In this document: positions 53,919-64,000 of the stretch, piece after piece
Layout of the letters: the number at the start of each line of letters is the position of its first letter
Numbering within the stretch: the first letter of the stretch is position 1
Notes under the pieces: model-generated
Database searches by the model: none
The model's input: the letters and a program-made list of their open reading frames with translations, nothing else
What the model was told of the DNA's origin: nothing
Assembly: GCF_000024025.1 (NCBI RefSeq)
Contig: NC_013131.1
Location: 2,790,001 to 2,854,000, forward strand
Direction of reading: 5' to 3'
Source of the DNA: Catenulispora acidiphila DSM 44928
GTDB lineage: Bacteria; Actinomycetota; Actinomycetes; Streptomycetales; Catenulisporaceae
DNA length: 64,000 nt
Position numbers and translations under genes: made by a program

Positions 53919-54886
53919 GGTACTTCCTGCGCCGCCTGGGCTTCTACCTGTTCACGCTCTGGGCGGCCATCACCATCAACTTCTTCATCCCGCGGATGAT
54001 CCCCGGCAACGCCGTGGACTCCCTGCTCGCGCAGCGCCGCGGCGAGGTCGACAGCCAGGCCGTGCAGTCCCTGAACATCCTGTTCGGCCTGGACAAGCAC
54101 CAGAGCCTGGCCTCGCAGTACTGGCACTACCTGGTCCAGCTCTCCCACGGCGACCTGGGCATCAGCTTCGGCAACTTCCCCGAGCCGGTGACCACGGTCC
54201 TGGGCTCGGCGCTGCCCTGGACGCTCGGGCTGATCGGCACCACCACGATCCTGGCCTTCCTGATCGGGACCGGGCTGGGGGTGTTCGCCGGCTGGAAGCG
54301 CGGGACGTGGGTGGACGGTCTGCTGCCGGCGACCTCGTTCCTGTCCTCGATCCCCTACTTCTGGCTCGGGCTGATCTGCGTGGCCTGGCTCGCCAGCCCG
54401 CTCGGCCTGCCGACCTCCGGCGGCTACACCGTCGGCAACGTCCCCGGCTGGAACATCGCCGGCGACATCCTGAACCACATGATCCTGCCCGCCCTGACCA
54501 TCATCGTCACCTCGATCGGCGGCTGGCTGCTGTCGATGCGGAACATGATGGTCACGGTCACCGCCGAGGACTACATCACCGTGGCGCACGCCAAGGGCCT
54601 GTCCGGGACGCGCGTGATGACCAAGTACGCGGCGCGCAACGCGCTGCTGCCCTCGGTCTCCGGCTTCGGCATGGCGCTGGGCCTGGTGGTCGGCGGCACG
54701 TTCCTGGTGGAGCAGGTCTTCTCCCTGCCCGGCGTCGGGCTCCAGCTCATCAACGCCATCTCAGGGCACGACTACCCGTTGATCCAGGGCGTCTTCCTGG
54801 TGGTGACGGTCGCGGTGCTGGCCGCGAACTTCCTGGCCGACCTGGCCTACATGGCGCTCGACCCGCGTACCCGGAAGGAGGGATGA
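53915..54886 (+). CDS. ABC transporter permease (OppB type)
   Basis: The 323-residue protein has six membrane helices: [27 protein letters not shown] begins with the family first helix, followed by the binding-protein-dependent transport motif [29 protein letters not shown] and [27 protein letters not shown]. With the OppC-type partner it forms the pore. It starts at a GTG that overlaps the ATPase stop and ends 4 bp before the next ATG, so the transporter genes are translationally coupled. Confidence 0.92.
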
Positions 54887-54890
54887 CCCG

Positions 54891-55882
54891 ATGAGCCAGC
54901 CGATTGTGGTGTCCCCGCAACCGACGGCGGCGGTGGCGACCGGGAGGGCGAGGATCCGCTTCCGGATACCGAGCACCAAGGTCTCGATAGGCCTCGCGAT
55001 CCTGCTGCTGTTCACGCTCGTCGCGTTCTTCGGCGACGCGCTCGCGCCCTTCGACCCCTCCAAGCGCAGCAACGACATCCTGCAGAGCCCGTCGGCCAAG
55101 CACTGGTTCGGCACGACGCACCTGGGCCAGGACATCTTCAGCCAGATCCTGGTCGGGACCCGCAGCGTGATGTTCGTCGGCTTCTTCGCCGGCATCCTGG
55201 CCACGGTGATCGCCGTGATCGTGGGCGTCACCTCCGGCTACCTGTCCGGCTTCTTGGGCGATTCGGTGTCCACGCTGTCCAACGTGTTCATCGTGATCCC
55301 GGCGCTGCCGCTGATCGTCATCGTCACCAACGTCATCCCGAACTCCGGGGACTGGGCGATCGCGCTGGTCATCGGCTGCACCTCCTGGGCCTGGGGCTCG
55401 CGGTTGCTCAGAGCGCAGACGCTCTCGCTGCGCAACCGGGACTTCGTGCAGGCGGCCAAGGCCAACGGCGAGTCCACCTGGCGCATCGTCACCGTGGAGA
55501 TCCTGCCCAACCTCACCGCGATCATCGCCTCCTCCTTCATCGGCACGGTGATGTTCGCCGTGATGACCGAGATCGCGCTGGCCTACGTCGGCGTCTCGGG
55601 CATCTCGGAGTGGAACTGGGGCGAGGTCCTCTTCTGGGCGCAGGGCCAGCAGGCGCTGGCGATCGGCGCGTGGTGGTGGTTCGTGCCGGCCGGGCTGTGC
55701 ATCGCGCTGCTGGGCACGGCGCTGGCCCTGGTGAACTTCGGGATCGACGAGATCGTCAACCCGCGGCTGCGCGGCGGCGGCAAGGCCGTGGTCCGCACCG
55801 CCGACGGGCGCAAGACCCGGATGCGGATCGGATTCACCCCGGTGCTCACGCCGCGGGCGGACATTGCAGAAAGTGGCGGCCG

Positions 55883-55886
<4 letters not shown>
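54891..55886 (+). CDS. ABC transporter permease (OppC type)
   Basis: The 331-residue protein has an N-terminal cytoplasmic extension, six membrane helices, an OppC_N-like NDILQSPSAKHWFGTTHLGQDIFSQILVGTRSVMFVG segment and the EAA-type motif NRDFVQAAKANGESTWRIVTVEILPNL. It pairs with the upstream permease. GGAGGG precedes the ATG and its stop overlaps the next ATG (ATGA). Confidence 0.92.
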
Positions 55887-56869
<983 letters not shown>

Positions 56870-56895
56870 GCTGTATCAGAGCATTGAGGAGAACC

Positions 56896-58284
<1,389 letters not shown>

Positions 58285-58329
58285 CGCGGGTCAGCGCCCC
58301 CGGCCGATCGCAGCCGGCCGCGGGCGCTC

Positions 58330-58369
58330 GGGGCGGGGACCGTGTGCGCCGGTTCCCGCCCCTTTTTTT
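58330..58369 (+). terminator. Intrinsic terminator of the sugar operon
   Basis: GGGGCGGGGACC (58330-58341) pairs with GGTTCCCGCCCC (58351-58362) around a 9-nt loop and is followed directly by TTTTTTT (58363-58369), a classical Rho-independent terminator 45 bp after the GH1 stop. Confidence 0.93.
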
Positions 58370-58735
58370 GTGCTCGTGAGTTGGGGGTGGTGGTTGGGTG
58401 GTGGTGGCGCTTTTGGGGAGGATGGTGCGGTTGTTTTGTGGGTATTTAGAAGCTTTTTACGGCTTCGCGCGGGTGTCGATGGCCTCGCAGGGGGCGCAGT
58501 TCGGTGGTGGGCATCTGAGTAGCGTCGGCGGCCGACGGTTGTTCGTGTTCACGACCGCGCGCCGGTCCGAGCCACTGCGCACGCGTTTGTGTTGGCGGCT
58601 GTCTGCCGCGTTTGAGGGGCACCTGAAGTCAAAATCAGAAGCAGGGCCTCCGGCGGCGCCTTCGCGGCGAGCGGCCTCGCTCCGGGGAGGGGGCGCCGCG
58701 TTGTCTGCTGCCGGTTGTTGCTTGTGGTCGCCTCA

Positions 58736-58893
58736 GTCCCGGATTCCCCGTCGCGTCGTCGCCGTAGACGGAATCATTTCGGCCTGGCGGTATCAAGTCG
58801 GATCGCTTTTGCTGTGATGGAGAAACGCTCGACTTGACACCGCCAGTCCGAAAAGATTGGCAGAGCCCGCCGACGCGACGGGGAATCCGGGAC
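58736..58893. mobile_element. Palindromic MITE-like element, left copy
   Basis: The ends are perfect 23-bp inverted repeats beginning GTCCCGGATT (58736-58758 and 58871-58893). Inside, GGCGGTATCAAGTCG pairs imperfectly with CGACTTGACACCGCC. Size (158 bp), palindromic ends and lack of coding capacity fit a miniature inverted-repeat element. Confidence 0.7.
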
Positions 58894-59070
58894 ACAACCC
58901 CGTATAGTGTGGAGGATCCACCGAAGCAGGTGGCAGGCTGCTGCTTCACCAACTCGCCGACATCTTCGGAAAACGGCGGCGCTTTTCACAAGCATTGCGG
59001 TCGGACTGGCATCCCCGCGCGGAGTAAGTGTTACGCGATAGGCCGGTGACCTGCTCCCCACAGGGGTGTT

Positions 59071-59230
59071 GTCCCGGATCCCTCGTCGCTGTCGGCGGGC
59101 TCTGCCAATCATTGTGGACTGGCGGTGTCAAGTCGCACGGAAAACGACTACAGCAATTGCGATCCGACTTGATTCCGCCAGGCCGCAATGATTCCGTCTA
59201 CGGCGACGACAGCGTCGAGGGATCCGGGAC
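59071..59230. mobile_element. Palindromic MITE-like element, right copy
   Basis: Ends are 24-bp inverted repeats beginning GTCCCGGATC (59071-59094 and 59207-59230) with a single mismatch. The interior is the reverse complement of the left copy in order (GATCCGACTTGATTCCGCC matches its GGCGGTATCAAGTCGGATC apart from single changes), so the two copies are inverted relative to each other. Confidence 0.7.
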
Positions 59231-59442
59231 AAAGGCGACCAACACTCAGACCGGCACTGACCAGCCCGACCCGGCCCGACCCCCCGTTGCAGAGTGCCCC
59301 CGCCGGAGGCGCCTGCCCTTGACCTTGACTTCAGGTGCCCCTCAAACGCGGCCGCCACCCGCCATCCCCAACGCATGCGCAGTGACTCGGACCGGCGCGC
59401 GGTCGTGAACACGAACAACCGCCGGCCGCCAACGCCACCCAG

Positions 59443-60525
59443 CTACGCACCACCGAACTGCGCCCCCTGCGAGGCCATCAAACCATGCTCGAAGACGTAA
59501 AAAGCTTCTAAATACCCACAAACCAACCGCACCTCTGCGTCAGCCCCGATCGGCGCGTTCTCGAAGCCGAAGACCGGAAGCAGCGCCGGATCGCCGAAGG
59601 AGGTGATGCGCGCGATGCGATCGCCCACGACGTCGAGCACGACGACCCCGTACGGCCGATACCGGCCGTCCTCGTCGCGCAGGTATCCCGCAGCCGCCGG
59701 AGAGCCGTTCGCGCCTCCGGTGATGGGAAGCATGCGCCACTGCCCCGGCTCGCCCATTACGTGCCGCAGGACCGGCACGCACTTCTGGACTCCCTGGAAC
59801 CATGCGCGCATCGGCGGTGCCTCGATCGTGGCGTCCTGGACCAGCAGCTGCTGCAACGCGTCGGCGTCGGCGTTCTCGAACGCCTTGATGTAGCGCTCGA
59901 GCACTGCCCGGGCCTGCGGCGCCTTCGGTTCGCTGATCCGGTCCTCGGCCGGCGCCTGCTCCCGCAGCGTCGCCCGCGCCCGTTGCAGCGCGCTCTTCAC
60001 CGACGCCGTCGAGGTCTGCAGGATCTCGGCCACCTCGCTGGCCGGCAGTGCCAACACCTCGCGCAGGACCAGCACAGCGCGCTGCCGCGCGGGAAGGTGC
60101 TGCAAACTGGCGACCAGCGCCAGCCGCACTCCCTCCCGCGCGGCAACCACTGCTGCCGGATCACCGGACTCAGGCGCGATGAGCGCGTCCGGGACCGGCT
60201 GAACCCACCGCACACGCCGGTCGGGTTCCAACACCGCTGCCTCGGTGTTGTCCTCTGGCGGGCCCAGCCCGGAGGGCAGGACCCGACGCTCGGCATCACG
60301 CCGCTTGGCCAACGCCGTCAGGCATCCGTTGGTGGCGATCTGGTAGAGCCAGGTACGCACCGACGAACGTCCCTCGAACTTGTCGTAGTGACGCCACGCC
60401 CGCAGATAGGTCTCCTGAACGAGATCCTCGGCATCGAGGACGGATCCGAGCATGCGGTAGCAGTGAGCGAACAGCTCCCGCCGATACGGTTCTGTCTCGG
60501 TGGCGAAGGTGGCAGCGTCAGCCAT
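59443..60525 (-). CDS. ECF sigma factor with SnoaL-like C-terminal domain (SigG/SigX5 type), tail from repeat element
   Basis: The 360-residue protein from ATG 60525 has sigma region 2 (YRMLGSVLDAEDLVQETYLRAWRHYDKFEGRSSVRTWLYQIATNGCL), region 4 (LPARQRAVLVLREVLALPASEVAEILQTSTASVKSALQRARATL) and a SnoaL_2-like domain (VLERYIKAFENADADALQQLLVQDATIEAPPMRAWFQG) ending ITSFGDPALLPVFGFENAP, where relatives usually stop. The last 31 residues (from AEVRLVCGYLEAFY) are encoded by the right end of the inverted repeat, so the original stop was probably displaced. It forms an operon with the DinB-like gene 11 bp upstream. Target promoters are unknown. Confidence 0.88.
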   Translation of the reverse strand: MADAATFATETEPYRRELFAHCYRMLGSVLDAEDLVQETYLRAWRHYDKFEGRSSVRTWLYQIATNGCLTALAKRRDAERRVLPSGLGPPEDNTEAAVLEPDRRVRWVQPVPDALIAPESGDPAAVVAAREGVRLALVASLQHLPARQRAVLVLREVLALPASEVAEILQTSTASVKSALQRARATLREQAPAEDRISEPKAPQARAVLERYIKAFENADADALQQLLVQDATIEAPPMRAWFQGVQKCVPVLRHVMGEPGQWRMLPITGGANGSPAAAGYLRDEDGRYRPYGVVVLDVVGDRIARITSFGDPALLPVFGFENAPIGADAEVRLVCGYLEAFYVFEHGLMASQGAQFGGA

Positions 60526-60536
60526 AGGGGCGGTGC

Positions 60537-61097
60537 CTAGACCTGTCGACCGAGATACGCGGCGAGCCGATCGGCCGCGCAGCTGCCCTCGGGAGCCTGG
60601 CGAGCCGCCTCGAACGGAGCCTCGCCGTCCGCGCCGCGCAGCGAGTCGTCGACCGCGACCTCGGCCATCGCGAGCAGTGTGCTCGCCAACTCCGGCGCGA
60701 GGTCGGTGTCGTACCCGAGCGCGCGCGCCAGGTCCCAGCCGTGCGTGAACTGGTCGAGCGCGGCGAACGCCCGCAGCGCGGACCCGGTGAAGTCCCCGAA
60801 CGGCACCGACACCATCCGATCGGCTGCCCCTTCCGCGGTGAACGCGCCGAGCGTGACACGAATGCTCTCCTCGTACGCCGCCACGAAGTCCCCGGCGGCA
60901 TAGTCCGCGCCTTCCGGAGCCTCGAGACCATGATCGCCCGAGACCATCGACGCCCACCACCGCGCCGACCCGATGAAGTGATTCACCAGCCCCCGCACGT
61001 CCCACGACGCGCACGGCGTCGGCGTGCCCAGGTCGTCGCGCCCGACCTTCTGCAGGATGGCCATCGTGCTATCGAAGGCAGTGCTGAGTTCCGTCAT
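60537..61097 (-). CDS. DinB-like/TIGR03086 mycothiol-dependent-type protein
   Basis: The 186-residue protein starts at ATG 61097 with GAGAGG seven bases upstream (ATG 61100 is the alternative). It has a four-helix DinB/MDMPI fold: TPCASWDVRGLVNHFIGSARWWA (first metal His) and LDQFTHGWDLARALG (second His and Asp), as in the TIGR03086 group related to mycothiol maleylpyruvate isomerase. Such proteins may use mycothiol as cofactor in detoxification. It precedes the ECF sigma factor by 11 bp on the same strand, suggesting that the sigma factor responds to the same stress. Confidence 0.83.
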   Translation of the reverse strand: MTELSTAFDSTMAILQKVGRDDLGTPTPCASWDVRGLVNHFIGSARWWASMVSGDHGLEAPEGADYAAGDFVAAYEESIRVTLGAFTAEGAADRMVSVPFGDFTGSALRAFAALDQFTHGWDLARALGYDTDLAPELASTLLAMAEVAVDDSLRGADGEAPFEAARQAPEGSCAADRLAAYLGRQV

Positions 61098-61288
61098 CAT
61101 CGATCCTCTCATCCGCACACGGCGACTGCCGCTACCCAGGCAGACTCGGCGCTCGCCCGAAAGGAATCGGTGAATCCACGATCTTTCCGCGCCGGTGTCG
61201 TATTCCCAGTCAGCGGCGCCGGTGCGAGACTCTCCGTAGTCGAGGGTGTCGAGAACATGCGTGATCGTCTCACTCCGGGGGAGCGGAC

Positions 61289-62191
61289 ATGGAAGACGAG
61301 GACGACTGGCGCACGCACGTAGCCCGCGCGAACGCCCTGATCCAGCAGCGCAGGCCGCACGAAGCCATCCCCCTCGCCCGCCAAGCCGTCGCCCTGGCGC
61401 CCGACGAACCCGACGCCCGCCTCGCCCTCGCCGACGCCCTGCTGGCGGTGTGGCCGCGCCGCACCTCCTGCGTGGCGGCGGCGTTCGCGGAGGTCGACGA
61501 GGCCGAGCTGCTGGGCGTGGACGCCGAGGACCTGGCGGTCAGGCGCAGCAAGAGCAAGGGCTTCGGCCTGTACGTCGTCGCCTGGACGACCTTCGCCCTC
61601 TTCACCCTCTACGGAATCAACGGCAACGGCGGGGCCATCGGCAGGGCGATCGCGTGGCCGGGGATGTTCGCGTTCTTCTGCGTGACCCCGATCGTCACCG
61701 CGCGCCTCGGCGGCCAGAGGTTCGGGCACAGGATGAAGACCAGAAGGCGCATCCACCGAAAGCGTCTGGCGACAGACGCCCAGGTGTCGCAGAGGGCTCC
61801 CGCCGCCGCTGCGGTCTTCACCTTCCTCGTTCTGCCCTCTGCCGGCACGTTGCCGCCTGTCATCGACGGCGATGCGGCGTGGCTGTGGCTGTTCTGGCTG
61901 ATGCTCGGCGGCATTCCCTTGGCCGGCGCAGCCGCATGGATCGGCATCGACCGCTGGCTCAGACCCGGGACTGTGCTCAGGACACTGCGACACGACGCCT
62001 TCGTCGCCGATTCCGTGTGCGTCACTTTCGTCCTGGCGATGACCGCGCCTGCACTCGTCCTGGGTGGAGTCCGCTCCTCGGGAATCCTGTTCTCGTTGTT
62101 CCTGCTCGACCTGGCATGGCTGGCCATCGGCGGCTTGTCCGGCGCGAAAGTCTCGTCACACCGAAAGAAGGCGGCGATCGACCCCGCGTAG
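61289..62191 (+). CDS. Membrane protein with N-terminal TPR-like segment
   Basis: I do not recognise a named family. The 300-residue protein has a TPR-like helix pair in residues 5-70 (RANALIQQRRPHEAIPLARQAVALAPDEPDARLALADALL), then a cytoplasmic stretch and about six membrane helices (TTFALFTLYGI, WPGMFAFFCVTPIV, AAVFTFLVLPSAG, WLFWLMLGGIPLAGAAAW, VCVTFVLAMTAPALVLG, ILFSLFLLDLAWLAIGGL) ending in a basic tail. The same layout is frequent in actinobacterial hypothetical membrane proteins. GGGGGAG lies in front of ATG 61289. No function is proposed. Confidence 0.7.
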   Translation: MEDEDDWRTHVARANALIQQRRPHEAIPLARQAVALAPDEPDARLALADALLAVWPRRTSCVAAAFAEVDEAELLGVDAEDLAVRRSKSKGFGLYVVAWTTFALFTLYGINGNGGAIGRAIAWPGMFAFFCVTPIVTARLGGQRFGHRMKTRRRIHRKRLATDAQVSQRAPAAAAVFTFLVLPSAGTLPPVIDGDAAWLWLFWLMLGGIPLAGAAAWIGIDRWLRPGTVLRTLRHDAFVADSVCVTFVLAMTAPALVLGGVRSSGILFSLFLLDLAWLAIGGLSGAKVSSHRKKAAIDPA

Positions 62192-62226
62192 ACACATGCC
62201 AGCAGCGATACGCTGATACTGGCACT

Positions 62227-63222
62227 ATGACCACTGCGATGCCCATGCCCGTGGCCAGCAGCGATACGCCGAGCAGCGCTGTGATCGCCGACTGCATCGC
62301 GCGACGCTGGTACCGAGGCGACTGCCACGTCCACTCGACGCACTCCAGCGGCGGTGAGCTGACGCCGCACCAGCTGGTCGCCGCCGCCCGCGCCGCAGGG
62401 CTGGATTTCATCGTCGGCACCGAGCACAACACCGCCGCAGCACACGAAACCTGGCGTGCGCTCACCAGCGACGATCTGCTGGTGCTGCTCGGCCAGGAAG
62501 TCGTCACGCGCGAGGGCCACTGGCTGGCGCTCGGTCTGACACCGGGGCAAGTGATCGGCTGGGACTACGGCGCCGCCGCCGACTCGCTCGAGCGCCAGCT
62601 CGCCGAGGTCCATCGCGTCGGCGGGCTGTCCGTGGCCGCGCATCCGTTCGCGCCGTACCCCACCGGCACGTTCCTGCACCCGTATCAGGGCTTTGACTGC
62701 TTCGAGGTATGGAACGGACCATGGACCTCCGACGTCCCATGGCAAGCGGACAACGAAGCGGCGCTCGCCGAATGGGCTCGCAGCCTCGCCGCCGACGTCC
62801 CGCAAGGACGATGGCGCCCGGCGATCGGCAACAGCGACACCCACCTCGACGGCCAGATCGCCATCCCGCACACCGTCGTGGCCGCCGAGGCGCTCACCGC
62901 CGACGCGCTGTTCGCCGGCATCCGCGCCGGACGAAGCTGGATAGCCGACTCGGCCGACGTCTACCTGACCTTCAGCGCATCGACGACGGCAGGAGGCGTC
63001 GCCGTACGCGCGGAGGTACGTGGCGTCCCCTCCGGCGTGGTCACCATCCACAACCAGCACGGCGCGATCCACAGCGAAGCATTGCCCGCTTCACCATCGG
63101 GAACCGCGCAATGCCAGACCAGCGCATCGGAATCAATGTTCGTACGCATCGAGATCCGCCATCCGAGCGGTCATATGGCAGCCTTGACCAACCCGATCAT
63201 TCTGAATAACCAGTCTGGCTAA
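62227..63222 (+). CDS. PHP-domain metal-dependent phosphoesterase (CehA/McbA-like)
   Basis: The 331-residue protein starts at ATG 62227; GATACT ends 6 nt earlier, suggesting a leaderless mRNA. It has PHP motif 1 RGDCHVHSTHSSG, motif 2 DFIVGTEHNT, motif 3 SVAAHPFAP and motif 4 IGNSDTHLDGQ, the metal-binding His/Asp set of the CehA/McbA family. The C-terminal 100 residues form a beta-rich domain. Members hydrolyse phosphoesters or carbamates; the substrate is not known. No signal peptide is visible. Confidence 0.87.
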   Translation: MTTAMPMPVASSDTPSSAVIADCIARRWYRGDCHVHSTHSSGGELTPHQLVAAARAAGLDFIVGTEHNTAAAHETWRALTSDDLLVLLGQEVVTREGHWLALGLTPGQVIGWDYGAAADSLERQLAEVHRVGGLSVAAHPFAPYPTGTFLHPYQGFDCFEVWNGPWTSDVPWQADNEAALAEWARSLAADVPQGRWRPAIGNSDTHLDGQIAIPHTVVAAEALTADALFAGIRAGRSWIADSADVYLTFSASTTAGGVAVRAEVRGVPSGVVTIHNQHGAIHSEALPASPSGTAQCQTSASESMFVRIEIRHPSGHMAALTNPIILNNQSG

Positions 63223-63270
63223 AACAGGATTCTGACTAGACAACCCGCGCCGCAGTGGTACGTTCGGCCG

Positions 63271-64000
63271 GTGCCTCGGACTCTATTGCCCGGCATGGCC
63301 GCGGTGATCGTACTCTTCTGTCTGGCTGCGGAAGCCGGTTGTGACTCGCATTCCGCAGTTTCGAGTTCGCGTGCGAACTTGCCGACGATAGCGATAACGA
63401 CGACACCGACGACACCGGCAGCGCCGTCACCATCGAGATCGATAACGCCGTCGGCTCCGCCAAAGACAGCCACACCAACCACCCCCTCGCATTCGGCGCC
63501 GTCATCGACCCCGGCGCCGTCACCATCGTCACACCCCTCAGCAGCCTCCCCAGGCACCGCCTGGCCCAACGCGACCACCACCGGCGTCAAACCGGGATCC
63601 CACCTCACGTCCAAAAAGGGCGAGATCCTGGTCACCCACAACGGCGCCGTCATCGAGAACATCGACCTGGTCGGCGACATCCGAGTCGAAGCCGACAACG
63701 TCGTGATCCGCAACGTGCGAATCTCCGCGCCGCAGAGCTCGGATATCGATCAGTGGGGAATTCTCCAGTGGGTCGGACATTCCGGCCTGACCGTCGAGGA
63801 CAGTGAGATCGCCGGGAGATCCGACACCGAGCTGCGGCAGGCGGTGATGAATGCCGGCGGCCTGGTGACCGTGCTGCGCTGCAATATTCACGGCATGAGC
63901 AAGAAAGGCGTTTACACCAGCCAGGGTGACATCGAGGACAACTACATCCACGACCCCTACTGGTTCGCCGCCGCCGACGGCGAGATCGACATGGTCCGCG
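63271..64000 (+). CDS. Secreted lipoprotein with right-handed beta-helix, 5' part
   Basis: From GTG 63271 the frame is open to the window end (243 codons). The N-terminus is a lipoprotein signal (MAAVIVLFCLAAEAGC), then a Pro/Ser/Thr-rich linker of about 75 residues (TTTPTTPAAPSPSRS and PSAPSSTPAPSPSS), then a beta-helix region with VIENIDLVGDIRVEADNVVIRNVRIS, LTVEDSEIAG and LRCNIHGMSKKGVYTSQGDIEDNYIHD. Rungs of this kind occur in secreted polysaccharide-active or glycan-binding proteins. The catalytic part, if any, lies outside. It is cut by the window edge. Confidence 0.75.
   Translation, partial: MPRTLLPGMAAVIVLFCLAAEAGCDSHSAVSSSRANLPTIAITTTPTTPAAPSPSRSITPSAPPKTATPTTPSHSAPSSTPAPSPSSHPSAASPGTAWPNATTTGVKPGSHLTSKKGEILVTHNGAVIENIDLVGDIRVEADNVVIRNVRISAPQSSDIDQWGILQWVGHSGLTVEDSEIAGRSDTELRQAVMNAGGLVTVLRCNIHGMSKKGVYTSQGDIEDNYIHDPYWFAAADGEIDMVR

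Larger units (their letters stand above)
58424..59533. repeat. 1.1-kb imperfect inverted repeat, possible non-autonomous mobile element
   Basis: Read inward from each end, the two halves are similar over about 450-500 bp: GGTGCGGTTG, GTGGGTATTTAGAAGC, CTCGCAGGGGGCGCAGTTCG and GAGGGGCACCTGAAGTCAA appear on the plus strand from 58424 and on the minus strand from 59533. About 150 bp in the centre (near 58905-59060) are unique or weakly paired. Each half contains a 158-160 bp palindromic element. No transposase is present; open frames inside are short. Flanks show no clear target duplication. The right end lies inside the sigma factor gene. Confidence 0.85.

Noticed and set aside
58398-58817. 139-residue open frame starting before the inverted repeat
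   Set aside because: It lies in the left arm of the repeat; its CGYLEAFY similarity to the sigma factor tail is explained by the repeat, and no start signal was found.

Overview
The window is chromosomal DNA from a very GC-rich actinobacterium. Supporting signs are near-exclusive G/C third positions, frequent GTG starts, many mRNAs that look leaderless (a TANNNT box 6-7 nt before the start codon), an EtfBA-EtfD module of the mycobacterial type, a DinB/mycothiol-type protein, DUF574-type methyltransferase, GPP34, DUF1023 and DasR-like chitinase operators. It fits a Catenulispora/Streptomyces-like soil organism, but the genus cannot be proven from sequence alone. No tRNA, rRNA, CRISPR array, prophage or intact transposase was seen.

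Layout. 1-4.8 kb: tail of an epimerase, a lactonase-fold protein, then a metal (probably copper) group (ArsP-type permease, Met-rich membrane protein, metal-binding lipoprotein, CopZ) with two CsoR-like operators. 4.8-9.1 kb: etfB-etfA-etfD electron-transfer operon; etfA carries a repeat-expanded insert. 9.1-17.7 kb: HAD hydrolase, alpha/beta hydrolase, a heptamer repeat patch, an ECF41 sigma factor divergent from wrbA with a matching ECF41 promoter on each side, lpdA, a methyltransferase and a PAS-GGDEF-EAL protein. 17.7-24.5 kb: hydrolase, glcD-glcF-PLP aldolase/deaminase operon, HD and RidA genes divergent from a CGNR regulator around one palindrome. 24.5-28.9 kb: GH18 chitinase with two DasR-like sites, ROK regulator, four tandem hairpins, AraC regulator. 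29-32 kb: NmrA reductase, GNAT, LtrA.

32-36.8 kb is the most distinctive segment: a small lanthipeptide precursor with a three-domain LanL/LanKC synthetase carrying a CCG zinc motif, a coiled-coil Mrr-type nuclease, and, head-to-head with it, a small helical protein ending in an amyloid-signalling-like motif. 36.9-41.2 kb: DeoR regulator, DUF1266, Mut7-C RNase-like protein, a 63-bp minisatellite array, DUF2461 and dodecin. 41.3-49.5 kb: GH130 plus a GT4/toroid fusion, ArsR-type regulator with an MFS exporter, DUF1023 and GPP34.

49.5-58.4 kb: a complete oligosaccharide-use operon (LacI regulator, family-5 binding protein, two permeases, two ATPases, GH1 beta-glucosidase), with an ACCGGT-centred operator array upstream, a strong hairpin after the binding-protein gene, and a textbook terminator. 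58.4-59.5 kb: a 1.1-kb imperfect inverted repeat containing two smaller palindromic elements; its right end supplies the last codons of an ECF sigma gene. 59.4-64 kb: that sigma factor with a DinB-like partner, a membrane protein, a PHP phosphoesterase and the start of a secreted beta-helix lipoprotein.

A recurring theme is simple-sequence and minisatellite expansion both inside genes (etfA, GT4 fusion) and between genes (10.6 kb, 39.5-40.2 kb).
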